This document shows positions 13,401-25,043 of a stretch of DNA of 64,000 bases, piece by piece. This DNA comes from Stercorarius parasiticus (lineage: Eukaryota; Chordata; Aves; Charadriiformes; Stercorariidae). The number at the start of each line of letters is the position of its first letter. Position 1 is the stretch's first letter. Position numbers and translations under genes: made by a program. The DNA lies in assembly GCA_013396915.1 (NCBI GenBank), contig VWZL01004638.1, forward strand, positions 434,001-498,000, written 5' to 3'. The notes under the pieces were generated by a model, which was not told the origin of the DNA, searched no databases, and worked only from the letters and a program-made list of their open reading frames with translations.

Positions 13401-14119
13401 AGTTTTAATAAAAACATAATTGATGGCAATATATGTTTTTGCCTTCAATTTTTTATCACTTAATATGAAGTAATTGAGTGGTATGCAGAGAGATGAGCTC
13501 ACAGTGGCTTCATGAAATGGTAAATTCTCTCCTATGCTCCTCTTCATTTTCTCCTTATGATGATGGCCTATTACCACTCTGAAAGAAAAGCAATATGCTG
13601 TCTTATTTAAACACTCTTAAATAAAAGCTAAATCTTATTCCTATAGATGTTTGCAGCAAATCTTTTCTATTTTTCCACAAGAGTACAGTTGAATATTTTG
13701 TAAATCTTGAAGCAAACTCGGAAGAAAAAAATCCCCCTGGACAGCAGATTATATCACAGTGACTTTAAGAACATTCAAACATATGGATTATTAGCTAAAA
13801 GTGTTATTAAATTATTTTGAATTGTGGATTATCGATCCAACAGATTGTGTTCCCTTTTCAGTCATTCTGTTATGTTCAGAAAAATCTCTGCTTTCGTAGG
13901 TTGCAAATTATTGATCCAGTATCACAAGCTAGTAGCCTGCGGTCATTCTTCTGTTTCAATAAGTTCTTTCTTTGTAATATGTATCTGTAGAGGTAGCGAG
14001 TTAATGAATTTTTCCTATAGAAGTTCATAATCTGTGTTTTACTGTCACAGCATGTGCATAGCAATTATGGCATATGTTGTCAATGGTTATATGGTTATCC
14101 TAGGTATCTTTAAAAATAC
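10406..14119. other. Gene-free AT-rich stretch
   Basis: No gene seen. ORFs reach about 109 codons (12251-12580) but are rich in F, L, I, S and C with no domain. It holds a T/GTT/GTTTT low-complexity tract at 11215-11313, a short (TG)n at 12841-12852 and otherwise unique AT-rich DNA. Confidence 0.7.
11215..11313. repeat. T-rich (GTTTT)n/(GTT)n low-complexity tract
   Basis: Mostly T with regular G interruptions. It includes several GTT units and, at the right end, four GTTTT units. A typical degenerate microsatellite, not a recognised transposon tail. Confidence 0.8.
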
Positions 14120-14850
14120 TGTAGTGGGTTAACCTTTGCTAAAGGGCCAGTTGCCCACACAGACCCTCTCTCAATCGACCTCCTCAATCCTCTCCAGGAC
14201 AGGGGGAGACACATAGGATGGAAAAGCTCATTGGGTCAAGACAAAGACGGGGGGTTGTTTACCAATTACCATCATGGGCAAACCAGACTCAAGTTGGGTA
14301 AAATTAATTTAACTCATGCCAATTAGAACAGATTTAGGTAGTGAGAAAAAGAGACAAAATGTTTAAATAACACCTTCCCTCTAATTCCCCTTCCAGGTTC
14401 AACCGCATTCCATTCCCAACTCTTCTAGCTTCCTCCCCTCTGCAGTGCAGGAGATATGGAGAATGGGTGTTGTGGTCAGTCCATAAGGGCTCCTCTCTGC
14501 TTCTCCTTCCTCCTCATGCTTTTCCTCTGCTCCAGCATGGGTCCTTCTCATGGGCTGCAGTCCTTCAGGATAAACCTGCTCCTGCATGGGCTCTCCACCT
14601 GGCTGCAGTTCCTTCAGGGCCTAGCCACCTGCTTTAGTATGATCCCCATCATGTGCTGCAGGGGAATCTCTGCTCCAGCATCAGGAGCACCTCCTCCCCG
14701 TCCTCTTCCTCTCACTTCGGTGCTCACAGGGCTGTTTCACACACTTTACTCCTCACTGCTAGGCAGGATTTTCTGCCCTTTTTTACACACGTCACCCTCA
14801 TGCTTTGCGACCATTCTCTGTCAGGCCTATATACAACTTGCCTATATACA
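14120..14850 (-). mobile_element. Old solo LTR of an avian endogenous retrovirus, minus strand
   Basis: Read on the minus strand this aligns by eye to the 1.1-kb LTR at 39906-41006. Shared parts are the block with GGAGCAGAGATTCCCCTGCAG, several GGAGCAG-type internal units, the segment before the polyadenylation region, the TCTGGTTTGCC...TAATTGG block, and a terminal AACCCACTACA matching the other copies' CCCACCACA. The LTR 3' end is therefore at 14120. The 5' end is less certain; the TATA-containing U3 part is unrecognisable or lost, and I found no duplication to pair with the AATAC next to the 3' end. The polyadenylation AATAAA is mutated. This is the most diverged, presumably oldest, of the three copies. 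Its GC-richer sequence makes spurious ORFs such as the 142-codon one at 14456-14884. Confidence 0.8.
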
Positions 14851-17800
14851 GCTGGTAGAACAACATGGTTTTTCAAACTGGTGAAGATGTACTCTGTTAT
14901 GAATATCATTATTTATAGTAATTTGCTCTTATTTTTATTAATTTTGTCAGCAGTTACTGCTTTATCAATAAATAAATGCTGATGCCTTGATTCTAAGTTC
15001 CGTGTTCTAAAAGACTTGGAGGAGCTGGGCATGGAGCATGTACCTCTTAGTAGAGTCTCTGATAAGGTAACACTGTAACTTGTGCAACTTGTAGCTGCTT
15101 TCATTGAACTCATCCAGGCACTTGGAATAACTCTGCCATACTTCTTTTTTTTTTTTCTTCCACAATCTGTTCTGCGTTCTCTTGCTGTAAATTTGGCACC
15201 ACACTATACTAGGAGGTTCCATGCTGCAGAATGTGTTAAGGGAGGATGTTTTCCACCTCACGGGGAAAATTCTCCCAGGCTTTTGAAGTGTTTTTAGAAG
15301 GCTGATACACTAAGGGTCTTATTCCCGAGTGTTTGCAGATGAGATGCCTTAAGGCTATGGTTTCGCATTTATTATTACTGGATCTGTATTCGGAGTATAA
15401 GATGAGAGCTCTATGCTGTTTGGGGGGAGGCAGATGGTATCGATTTGATGAGTTGTTACTGATTCAGCACTAATGTTGGGTAACTGTTATCTATGTCTTG
15501 CTTCATGATTCTTTGCCCTTATACCAAATGTACTCCTATTACGGAGGCACTACTGTAATTTGCCTCAAAAAATCTTAACATATTGATTAAGATTATAATA
15601 ACAAGCAAGATTGGTTCCCACAGAGATGATTTGTGGAAGTTAGGCGGAAAGTGGAAATTAAAATCTTGGAGCCACTGGGATGAATTGCACTGGTGTAATT
15701 GCGCTAATTTTGAAACTCTTATTGGTATGTAACACTTTATATCTTCCAAATTATTTTGGTGTACAGACATTTAAGCCTTGTTTTTCCCAAAGTCTATAAA
15801 CCAGCATAAACAACCAAAGGTGTCTCATCTTGTCTCCTCTTCATTCCCTGTCATGTCTTTCTAGACCTACACTGATCCCCTCTAATGTCAGCAAAACTGT
15901 ATAGCCAGAGAGTTCCCCCAGACTAGGGAACTAATCTAGGTTAGAACTTGTGGCATGTGAGTGCATGTGTGTGTTTAGCCAAATTTAGAAGTTTGGCCAG
16001 ATCACTTTTAAACTGGATTACTTCCCAGAGTGGTTCTGAACGGATCACAGAAGTGCTTGTATTGGTCCAAGAGAGGAGAGGATGTGTGGCTGAGAACCTG
16101 GAGGGTGCAGGGCAGAGAAACTCGACTAGGACTGAGGTGAGCGAGAGCTGCATTTGTCAGTAAGTTTAACTCAGGTGTTGATAAAACCCTGCCCTTAGGC
16201 AGAAATGTGCAAAGAGGAGCTCAGAGAGAAGTTTCTTAGCATAAAAAGGTACATAGCTTGGCCTGAGGGATGGGCATATAAAGGATGCTGTAATGCTAAA
16301 TATAACTTACATATTCAATAGGTTAATAAAAGAAGATAAAGTAATAATTAGTATGTTATGAGTGAACTGTATGTTGGGGGGGGAGAAACGACCTTCTGAA
16401 ATGTTACAAATTATTTATAAATTTAATCAAAGGTTTAGTGCTGGTTCATCACCGTTTTCCACCTGCTGCTTATTCACAGCTTACCTTTTGTTGGGTGGTA
16501 TAAATGTCATGAATTCATCAATTCCCCTGTTAATCCTTTTAAATGCCAGCAAATGGCAGTAGGTGTTGCTATGAGGCTTTGGTTAGGAAAGCTCTTTCTT
16601 CTCTCCTTCTCACTCATCTTTACGTTTTCATTCATGTCTTTAAATTTTTTCTGCTTCCCAATACTTTTGCTATTAATTATTACTTAGTAGTCACTATTGC
16701 TATAATGACTGTATTGTCAAAGCACTGGTCAGCCCTGTCATTACCCAGCTTATTGGCAAATGGGGGAGCAGTCTTGCAAATGTCAACATTGAAGTCTTAG
16801 CCTGTCCACTGGTGATGAAGTCAAGTCTTGGTAAGCAGGAATTTACATATTTAATTGCTTAGATATCAAAATAAGATGTCCTGATGCCAAGTGAAATCCT
16901 ACAGAATAATTATGCCAGTTTTTCTTGAGACTACTGTTGGTAGTTGTTGCAGGAATGTACTCTTCAATAAAATTGTTTGTGTTGATATGTAATAAATCTA
17001 CCTTTAAATGTTATTCTTAAGCTGCTTTGTTTATGTTGTGGTAATACCTACAGGTCTAAAATACCTACAAGAATTACAACTTCCTATGTACTGTTCCAAT
17101 GCAACAGCACTACACAAAATGTGCTCTCTAGTCACTAATATTACTGTATCCCTAATTTCTTTTAAATCTTATAATAATTATTCCTTTCAAAACCTCATTG
17201 ATTGTATTACAGGTGCTGTTAAACATCTAGATAGCATCACAAATATGTATAATGCTTCACAAAACAAAAAAGCTTATGCAATATTCTGCATAAAAATATT
17301 GTGTTATACAATATAATATATGGTATTATTTTACAGGATTCTTGCAATTTAAAAAGCACATTACAGAAAAGAAAGACTGTTTAGATATCACTGGAGAGGG
17401 CCTAATGTGGAACTAATGAAAGCAGTTGATTTTAAGGCAGGATTTGAATAAGAAAAAGCATGTGGTTGGCAGAAAGGAAGTGGGGGATATATCAAGCTCT
17501 TTTTCTTTTAAGCTCTCAGGAGCAGCATTCTAAAGGATATATTGCAAGTAGTCAGCTCTGAAAATGGAAGTTCCATTTCTGTGAAAAATCATTTAGAACC
17601 CATCTGTTTATATTTCACAGAAGCAGCGAGCGCAAGACAGAAATGATTGAAGATTGTGTGACTTGCAAAGGGCAAAACTATGAGTGTGCCTGTGTGTTTT
17701 ACTTCTCTTGGAAAGAGAGTTGCATTTTATAACCCTGTGCCTAAAACCGCTTCATCTGGTGCCAAAAAATTAATTAGAATTAACACACACACACTCACTC

Positions 17801-18212
17801 TAGAGATTTTTAGAGCAGCTTAGGGGAAATAGGGAAAATCTTAATTTCCAAATGGAAATTGGGTGCTAAGGCCTTTAAAATCTTACAAGTATCTAGTTTT
17901 AAATGCAGAGGGCTGAGGAATATTGTTTTCCTAGTGTGCTTCATATGAAAAGAAGGGGTATGCAGAAAGAAAAGGTGCTCTGTAATCCACTGTGTAGGGA
18001 CTGCGTAAGGCCCACCAAAGGAGCTAGGCAAGAAACAAGAATATACCTATAAAACTACTATTTCATTAGCAGAAAAGGACTGTATGTGGCCCATTTCTTA
18101 GCTACACTAGGTTGTGTTTAGAATACTCTTATGGGCACCAAATGCTTGCTGTGTCATTACTGCAAGTGGCTATAGAAACTCAGCTACTTAAAGAGAGAAA
18201 TTAACAGCAGGG
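14851..18212. other. Gene-free AT-rich stretch between two LTRs
   Basis: No gene seen. It holds T-runs (about 15144-15158), an 8-base G-run at 16376-16383, and a short (AC)n at 17782-17794. There is no internal retroviral coding sequence, and the flanking LTRs are in opposite orientations and differ in age, so this is not the interior of a provirus. Confidence 0.75.
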
Positions 18213-18750
18213 TGTATTGGGTTTGTATAGCAAGGTTTTGGTAGTGGGGGGAGCTCTAGGGGTGGCTTCTGTGAGAAGCTGATGGAAGCTTCCCCCATGT
18301 TCAGTAGAGCCAATGCCAGCTGGCTCCAAGACAGACCAGCCACTGGCCAAGGCTGAGCCCATCAGCGATGGTGGTGGCACCTCTGTGGTAACATATTGAA
18401 GAAGGGGAAAAAAGTTGCTGTGCAACAGCAATTGCATCTGGCGGACGAGAGGGGGCATTCGTTATTACATTTGTCTTACAGAGCAACTGCTAACTGTACT
18501 GAAGCCCTATGTCCCGGGAAGTGGCTGGAAATCACTTGCTGTTGGGAAGTAGAGAATAAATCTTTCAATTTCTCTTGCTTCCATGCGTGGAATAAAAGCA
18601 CCGTGTTTTTATTAAACTGCCTTTATCTTGACCCACGAATTTTTTCCATCTTATTTCCGCACCCTCCACTCCCCCCATCCTGCTGAGGAGGGGAGTGATA
18701 GAGCAGCTTGGTGGGCACTTGGCATCCAACCAAGGTCAGCCCACCACACA
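18213..18750 (+). mobile_element. Solo LTR of an avian endogenous retrovirus, short form
   Basis: Starts TGTATTGGGTTTG and ends CCACCACACA. It is flanked by a perfect 5-bp direct repeat CAGGG (18208-18212 and 18751-18755), the mark of integrase-mediated insertion and typical of ERVL-like families. The first 220 bases, with the TATA-like CATATTGAAG at 18392-18401, and the last 70 bases closely match the copy at 39906-41006. The middle is different: it carries two AATAAA signals (18555-18560 and 18591-18596), the second in GGAATAAAAGC. No internal region or second LTR is nearby, so it is solo, from recombination between two LTRs of a provirus. The TATA-like box has one change from the TATTTAAG of the other copy. 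Confidence 0.9.
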
Positions 18751-19429
18751 CAGGGTCAGACTGACAGCTTTTGTAAATCTGGCAGGTATGTTGTCTCTAT
18801 TCTGATTTATTCTTGGCCTATAATGTTCTATGAGGCTGTGTACCTTGTAATACTAATACTAAATTTTATCTAATTCTGCTGCATCAACTTATATTCTGAT
18901 GGTTTTATAGACTCGTTTTGATCTGTTTCAGTGGGGACAAGTTTTTAACATTCCTTTAAAAAATCTCACAAAACAAAACCAACAAAATCATCTTAGAACT
19001 GCATATAGTTAGATAAAAAAAGTTTCTGTGAATTCCTATAAAACTGTGTGCTGTATTATTTTATTATTTATTATTTATTTATTGTTGTTTAAATGCCTTA
19101 GCAGAAATATGTTTTAAAAGTGACCTTTCTAATAAGGACTGATAAAGTAGGATGACATTACTATAACCTATCTACACTTAGAATGTTCCAATTCATTGCC
19201 TGCAATAAAAGGAAGATTCTGGCCATAATATCAGTGTTGCCTATCTTGGCTAAGAACTAATTAAGGAACAGGAATGTTTCCTGTGTGAAAATTTAACTTT
19301 TGAAAAAGTTGTTCATAGTTTAAAGGTCATGTGAACTTTAATGGCAAGGTTTTAGAAGAGTTTATGGACAAGCCAAGAGTATTGTTAAGTGAACAGATGT
19401 TGGGAAGAGATGCCATACATTTGTGTGTT
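18751..19429. other. Gene-free stretch with ATT-type microsatellite
   Basis: No gene seen. It contains a TTATT/TTTA-type simple repeat (about 19055-19088) and otherwise AT-rich unique DNA. Confidence 0.7.
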
Positions 19430-19880
19430 TAGCACCACCTCTTTCTGAGCTGTGGTTCGCTGCAGCACTGTATCATAAATAATGTGTTGACTCGCTCTTA
19501 ATCCTTTTGCTATTTCACTGCAAGCTGGGCTGTATTAGAGTCCAGTAAAATGCATCATCACGATATCCAAGGGTTGAGCTTGTTAAAATGGAGACGCTTG
19601 CATATCCACTGAGAATTTCTAAAATTCCATCATTTCATGGCATGACTGCAATTTTACTTCTGAAAGATTGGAATTAGAGGGAGAAAGAGGTGGAATTTTA
19701 ATTTTTGTTTCTGAGCTCAGTCTTACCACAGTCTATTCAAAGGGAGTGTTATAGTGGTTTAATACACAAAGTAGCTGTCTTGATGGGTTTTTAGTGCATC
19801 TGACTGGGTGGAAACCTAGGTGAAATTCCAAGGAAGTCTGCAGGAATTCCAATAGGGATGATGATTTTCAGCTTTTTATT
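19430..19880. promoter_or_regulatory. Candidate conserved non-coding block
   Basis: A repeat-free block of balanced composition ending at an A-tract. It has many non-degenerate strings such as ATGCATCATCACGATATCC near 19550 and GGAATTAGAGG near 19670. It resembles deeply conserved vertebrate enhancers in texture. No alignment was possible, so function is unproven. Confidence 0.22.
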
Positions 19881-21849
19881 TCAGTTTAATTAAAAAAAAA
19901 AAATAAAGACACGTTTTTTTTTATAAGCAATATGAGTTAGTTCAACTACAGAATGAACATAAACCTTCCTAAGGATTAACTAACACTTGTAGAATATTAA
20001 ACTCAAAGTGCCAAAGAAGTTGACTTTCTCAATGTTAATTCTCTTCTATTATGTATTTCCCCTTGCCTCTTTTTCCTATTGTAGGTGTTCAATTATATGG
20101 ACACATACAGGCCTTACATATATAGCAATATTCTATTGATTTAACTTAAAGCAGTTTGAAAAGTAATTTAAGCTAAATAGGTACTCCTGTTTAGATTTCA
20201 GAACGTTTTATTTGGTTTACTTTGTCTGGTGGACTGGAAATAACCACAATAAGCCCCTTCAGCTGAAATGACAAATGTATTCTTTCATGTATTCAGGTAA
20301 TACAAAAAGGGCACCATATTATTTCAGGGAAAAAAAGGAGTATCACTTCAAATACATAAATCTTAACATTTATGCTATTCTTGATTTTTGCCAAAAAGGA
20401 TTAAGTGTAACACAGAAAACCAACTTTAAACTAGGGGTTTTTTGCTCACAAGCACATACATGCAAACAAATAAATACGAAAGCTGAAATAAAAATCAATT
20501 TGCAAGTGATGATGTGCAGGTTGACTTCATGAGGTGGAATTCAGTATTTATTTTTGAGCCATTATGCACGTGGATTTGTATATGAATTCAAAGTGAAAAG
20601 CTGAATCTAGAATGAAAACAGCATGCTGTGGACTTCCAGATGGAAAGACTTTAGTTATGGAGTCTCTAGGCTTCAAGCGCCTGCGTTTCTAGATGTTTTT
20701 ATTTGCATCCCTGATACATCTTACTGATGAAAAGGTATTTGATACAGCATGTCATAGTTTTTTCTATCCCTTTAGATGGTATGCAATACATGTCATAAAA
20801 GCAAGGTTCTGGGAGAGTATGATACTAAAACTATATCTGAGTTACTCTGAGGTGGAAGGATACACAATATCTTAGCTTAATGGTACTTTTTACACGAATT
20901 TGTAATGATTCCCTCAAATTATGAGCAAGCTTACTGCTTTATATTTACTTGCTGTGTAACGGTAGTTCTCCGAGTGGAAAATAATGATTTTTGATAACAT
21001 TTTTCTTCCTATTGCTAAGTATTGCCTCTTGTCAAGCTGCAATCAAGTGAAGTTCTCTCTAACCGGTGCTTGAATGAGCACTCCAGACCTGGGGTTTTGT
21101 TATGATAAAATATTTATTTTAATTCCCCTGGAAGAGAAAATTCAGGATGTTTTATACTCCATCTATCTTCTACGTAAGTAGCAAGTATGGTAGCTACTCT
21201 GTTAAGGCCAGCCATGGTTTGACCTCAGTATTTGGATGCATGTAATGTCAACAAACCTGTTAACAGTATGCTGAATTTATTTACTATTATTAATGGGCCT
21301 TTAACACATATTCTGACTGCTATAGATGTATAGAAACGACAGTCTCTTTTTGATATTATGGATTTATAATGCTAAATACTCAAAAACTCCATAGGAAAAA
21401 TAATTGTTCTCTATACATCTAAATACTCCTAGTTTGGAATTCAATTTTTCAGCCAGTACTTTTTGAAGACTTCCTAGCATAAGGGACTCATCTGCAGTGG
21501 AAAATAATAAACATTAGCCCCTTAGAAGAAGATTGGAAATGCTGCATAATGGAAGAGGGAAGCCAAAGAGTACAGTAGAAGCCCGTAGCTGTGAAACTGT
21601 CAGTAAAGCCTATCAGTAAACTCTAGGAGTAATCAACAGATTGCATATGTGTTACCTCCCAAAATGCAGGTAGAAAAACCAATCAGGAGAAAGATAAAGA
21701 TAGTTTCCAGAGCGTTCATCTTCGTGTTGCCCCATTTGCATGGAAATACTGTTAACAGCAGACATCACGTGGCCCTAATGAGAGCAGGTGTGTTCCCTCA
21801 TGGATCCAAGCCAGTTGTGGGTGGTAATGAAACCAATCTGTAAATGAGA
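19881..21849. other. Gene-free AT-rich stretch
   Basis: No gene, RNA or recognisable transposon. It opens with an A-run (19892-19902). ORFs of 60-85 codons look like chance. Confidence 0.65.
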
Positions 21850-22480
21850 TTTTAAAGGGTGTGATACTTCATCACTGGCACTGTTGTCAACATGCAGACG
21901 GCCCTTCCCTCTATTTAGAGTGGAATGCGATTAGTTGCAGATTAAGAGTGATGACAGATTAGAGTTCAAAGCACACCCTCCATAGTGTCAACAGGCCTTA
22001 ATGATAACATAGTGCCGCTTCTCTTAAAGAGTTTCATGTCTTATTCAATGTAAATGGTAAAAATTTGGCACTTTAGAACCAATGATGTGTTTTTCTATTG
22101 ATGCTGTCATAGTATGCAGCTGCCGAAAGAGGAGCTATTTGTCAGATACCATTTTCCTCAGCAATTCATCAAACAGTGGCAGTTCATGCATGAAGTATCA
22201 GAATGGGAATAAATAACTTGCAGCAGTGTAGTGTTTTATTAATCTCATATCTACTCTGATGCCACTCAAGGTGTCAGAGATTTGGGGTAGGTTCACCCAA
22301 CTATGTGTTCAGTGTTTTGCGAGTTGCATGGCTATTTTGCAGGAGAGCGTATGAAATAGGAATGAGTTAATGGATGAGAAAAACAGAAGGAATAATTCCC
22401 ATTATTCCTGCTGTAGGCGTTTTACGCTTCCCGGAAGTGCCATTGATGCATCCTTTTCTTTTACTTTAAATGCTATATTT
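21850..22480. promoter_or_regulatory. Candidate conserved non-coding block
   Basis: A long repeat-free block with homeodomain-like TAAT cores (GCCTTAATGATAAC near 21996; TATTAATCTC near 22237), a GTGATGACAG string near 21949, and a consensus ETS site CCGGAAGT at 22431-22438 inside CGCTTCCCGGAAGTGCC. The mixture of intact-looking motifs without simple repeats suggests enhancer DNA. Confidence is low because no comparison could be made. Confidence 0.28.
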
Positions 22481-24954
22481 TTAACAAATCACTGTCGTTC
22501 TAAGAGGGGAAAAATCAATTTAGTAACTCTTTGATCACTCAAAATTCAAAATCAATTCAAATCTAATTTACTTGCTCAGCACCTACTATCACCTATAATA
22601 TGCAAATGCATGGTTTGACGTAGAGGTAATAAAAGAAGTGTTTCTGGTTCGGCAAGGTATTGGCACTAACAAAACATGAGTACACAAGAAGTTCTGTGCA
22701 TGTCCAGCTTTCATAATATGTCCTGTATTGAAGTCCAGATCTTGGATGTGTTTTAGCTGCCATCTTGGGAGAGTGGTATTTTAATTTTAAAATATCTGAG
22801 AAGGATTAGTTTTAAGTATTGTGTGTTTTTGACTGTTTAGGATTTGATGTGAAATGATTAGAAAACAGGAAAGAGAGGGAAGACAAGCAAAAGGAAAACC
22901 AAGTAAAAAGCCTGTCACATCATAGATTTCTCTTTTGAACAGTAGATGTTGACCAATGTTGTGGGAGTTGGGCAAATTTTCTAATGGGAAATATTGTGAA
23001 AGTTTCATAAAATCTGACTTTGGATGCCTGAATTAATAGGCTAACACCCAGAGACTACATAATCAGTCTTAGGTTGCCCTAGAATCTGTCTTCCTAGAGA
23101 GAGGAGCGTAATATTGTAGTTTACATGCAAATTGTACACCCCAGCTTTGTGTAAGAGTTTTTGAAAAAGAGAAAATTTCAATCTGTAGCATTCTACTTGG
23201 GGTGAAATTTAATTTTCCATTAAAATCCCGCTTCATACTCTGAGTTTGAGAGACTCTGGCAAATTCTTCAGTGTGAACTGTATTCTTCAGGGTCTGCTGG
23301 AAGGATAGACAAAAAAATAATTTCTTTTCTTTTGAATCCGTCTTTGTCCACAGTACTAGCCCTCACAGAAATTATTCTAGGGAGCAGTACTTATAGTCTT
23401 AAAAGCTAAAAACCTTCTGAAGTAGTAAGTCCTTAACTGGCATAATGATCATAGTTTGCAGTAGATATTTTTGTGTGATTATTTGTTTTGTTACTTCATA
23501 TTCCAATCTCTCAGCCCACCTGACTGAAGGATCAGGTGGATGACACAGGTGTCCACAATGCCCTGCTACTTTCTTCAGTCAAACCATGGGAGAAACACCA
23601 AAAAAATCTGCTCAGCTTAGTCCAGAGGGCACAGTGTCTGAACTCTCCTGGGACAAAGATGATAGTATCCAGCAGGACTCTCTAGAGCTGTATAAATTAC
23701 CATAATATGAGTGTAACCAACATAAGACCATTATTAATAAGTTTTAAAAACAATTATACCACATACATCTGTGTAATCGTAATTTATATGCATATGTTAC
23801 ATTTGTATATATCAACACACACAAGAGTATACATTACTCATATATTGTCACAGCAGGGTAAGTAATTTTTATGTGTTTGGTTAAGTGTGGTCAGGATTTT
23901 TTCCATTCTTTTTCACCTACACATCAGTTGGAGAAACACAAGGAACTGTGATACTCTCTTCAGTGTGGTGTTAACAACTGCTTTCATGAAAAACTTACTG
24001 GTAGTTTTCTGTTATATTTTGTCATGTTTTGATCATAATCCTCAGCAGTGTTCCGCTCTGGAGCATCCTTCTAATATGAGTAGCAGGCCAGAAAATGTCA
24101 CTACATTTAAGATAATGATTTATCAATTCATGAACAGAATTCATGGATGTGTCTGTGAGCATGAGAAACCGAACTCCAGTATACTTACAGAGGGTTTACT
24201 CCTACATTGCTGATCTTGTTAGGCATCTTTATCATTGCCTATAGTAGAAAAAGGGTCAAAGTAAATGCATCAGCAATTTATCCAATACTGAGAGAAATAA
24301 GTAATACAGAGGAAGTTCGGGGCTGCTAGGCAGGTGATCACAGGATGCAGAGAAAGGAGCTTTCTGATCAGAGAGAAGCATATGTATATTGAAAATGCAA
24401 CATGGGATCCTTTGTCTTCCTAACTACAACTCTGTGTTGTAGATAGTTGTATGTGGTGAGTCCTCTATCAACATAAATTCACGAGAATTTCCATGCAAGA
24501 CTCCTTCTCCCAGAGTAAATCTTCCACTATTCCCATTCAAGGGGCATCAAGGGCAGAAGTTCTAAGAAATGAATATATAGAGAAGAATACATTTTCAGAA
24601 ATGTGAAATAAATACTCTTTGCAGATATGTATTATGTAGTTGCACAGCAGTAACATGTTAGCAATGGCTAACTAAAGTGGAAGTTAGACATAACTCTCCT
24701 CTAGGCTGAAATCACTACAGTATATACTTCCTTTTCTCAGCAGATGATTCAGTTTCTTAAAAAATTATGTCCATGTAAAGTATTATTAAAGCATCTTATG
24801 TGATTGAACGATTAACTGATTACACAAGTAAAAGAAAGAGTACTCTGGACTGATCCTGAACTCTATCTTCTTGTGATCACTACAGCCAAGGCTGCCGCCA
24901 ACCTTAATGTCCTCCACCAGTCCCTCTTTGTATCAGTACCTTTCCACCAGTACC
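22481..24954. other. Gene-free AT-rich stretch
   Basis: No gene seen. Contains A/T and CA-rich short tracts near 23750-23830. The sequence immediately left of the CR1 3' end (about 24870-24954) is GC-richer and may be more of that CR1 copy, but I could not match it. Confidence 0.65.
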
Positions 24955-25043
24955 TGCTCTAGGTGAACCTGCTCTGGCAGGGGGGTTGGACTAGATGATC
25001 TCCAGAGGTCCTGTCCAACCCTTATCATTCTGTGATTCTGGGA
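24955..25043 (+). mobile_element. CR1 LINE, truncated 3' end, plus strand
   Basis: The segment runs through GGGGGGTTGGACTAGATGATC and CCAGAGGTCCTGTCCAACCC and finishes with two 8-bp units ATTCTGTG and ATTCTGGG (25027-25042). This is the diagnostic 3' terminus of avian and reptilian CR1, which ends in a short tandem repeat instead of poly(A). Only the last 90 or so bases are confidently CR1, a typical 5'-truncated copy. No reverse-transcriptase sequence is present. Confidence 0.9.

Noticed and set aside
14456..14884. 142-codon plus-strand ORF, Cys- and Leu-rich
   Set aside because: It is the antisense of an old LTR copy and runs past its edge; the composition follows the repeat, not a protein family.
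14120..18750. A provirus with LTRs at 14120 and 18213
   Set aside because: The two LTRs are in opposite orientation, differ greatly in divergence and subfamily, and the 3.4 kb between has no gag, pol or env.
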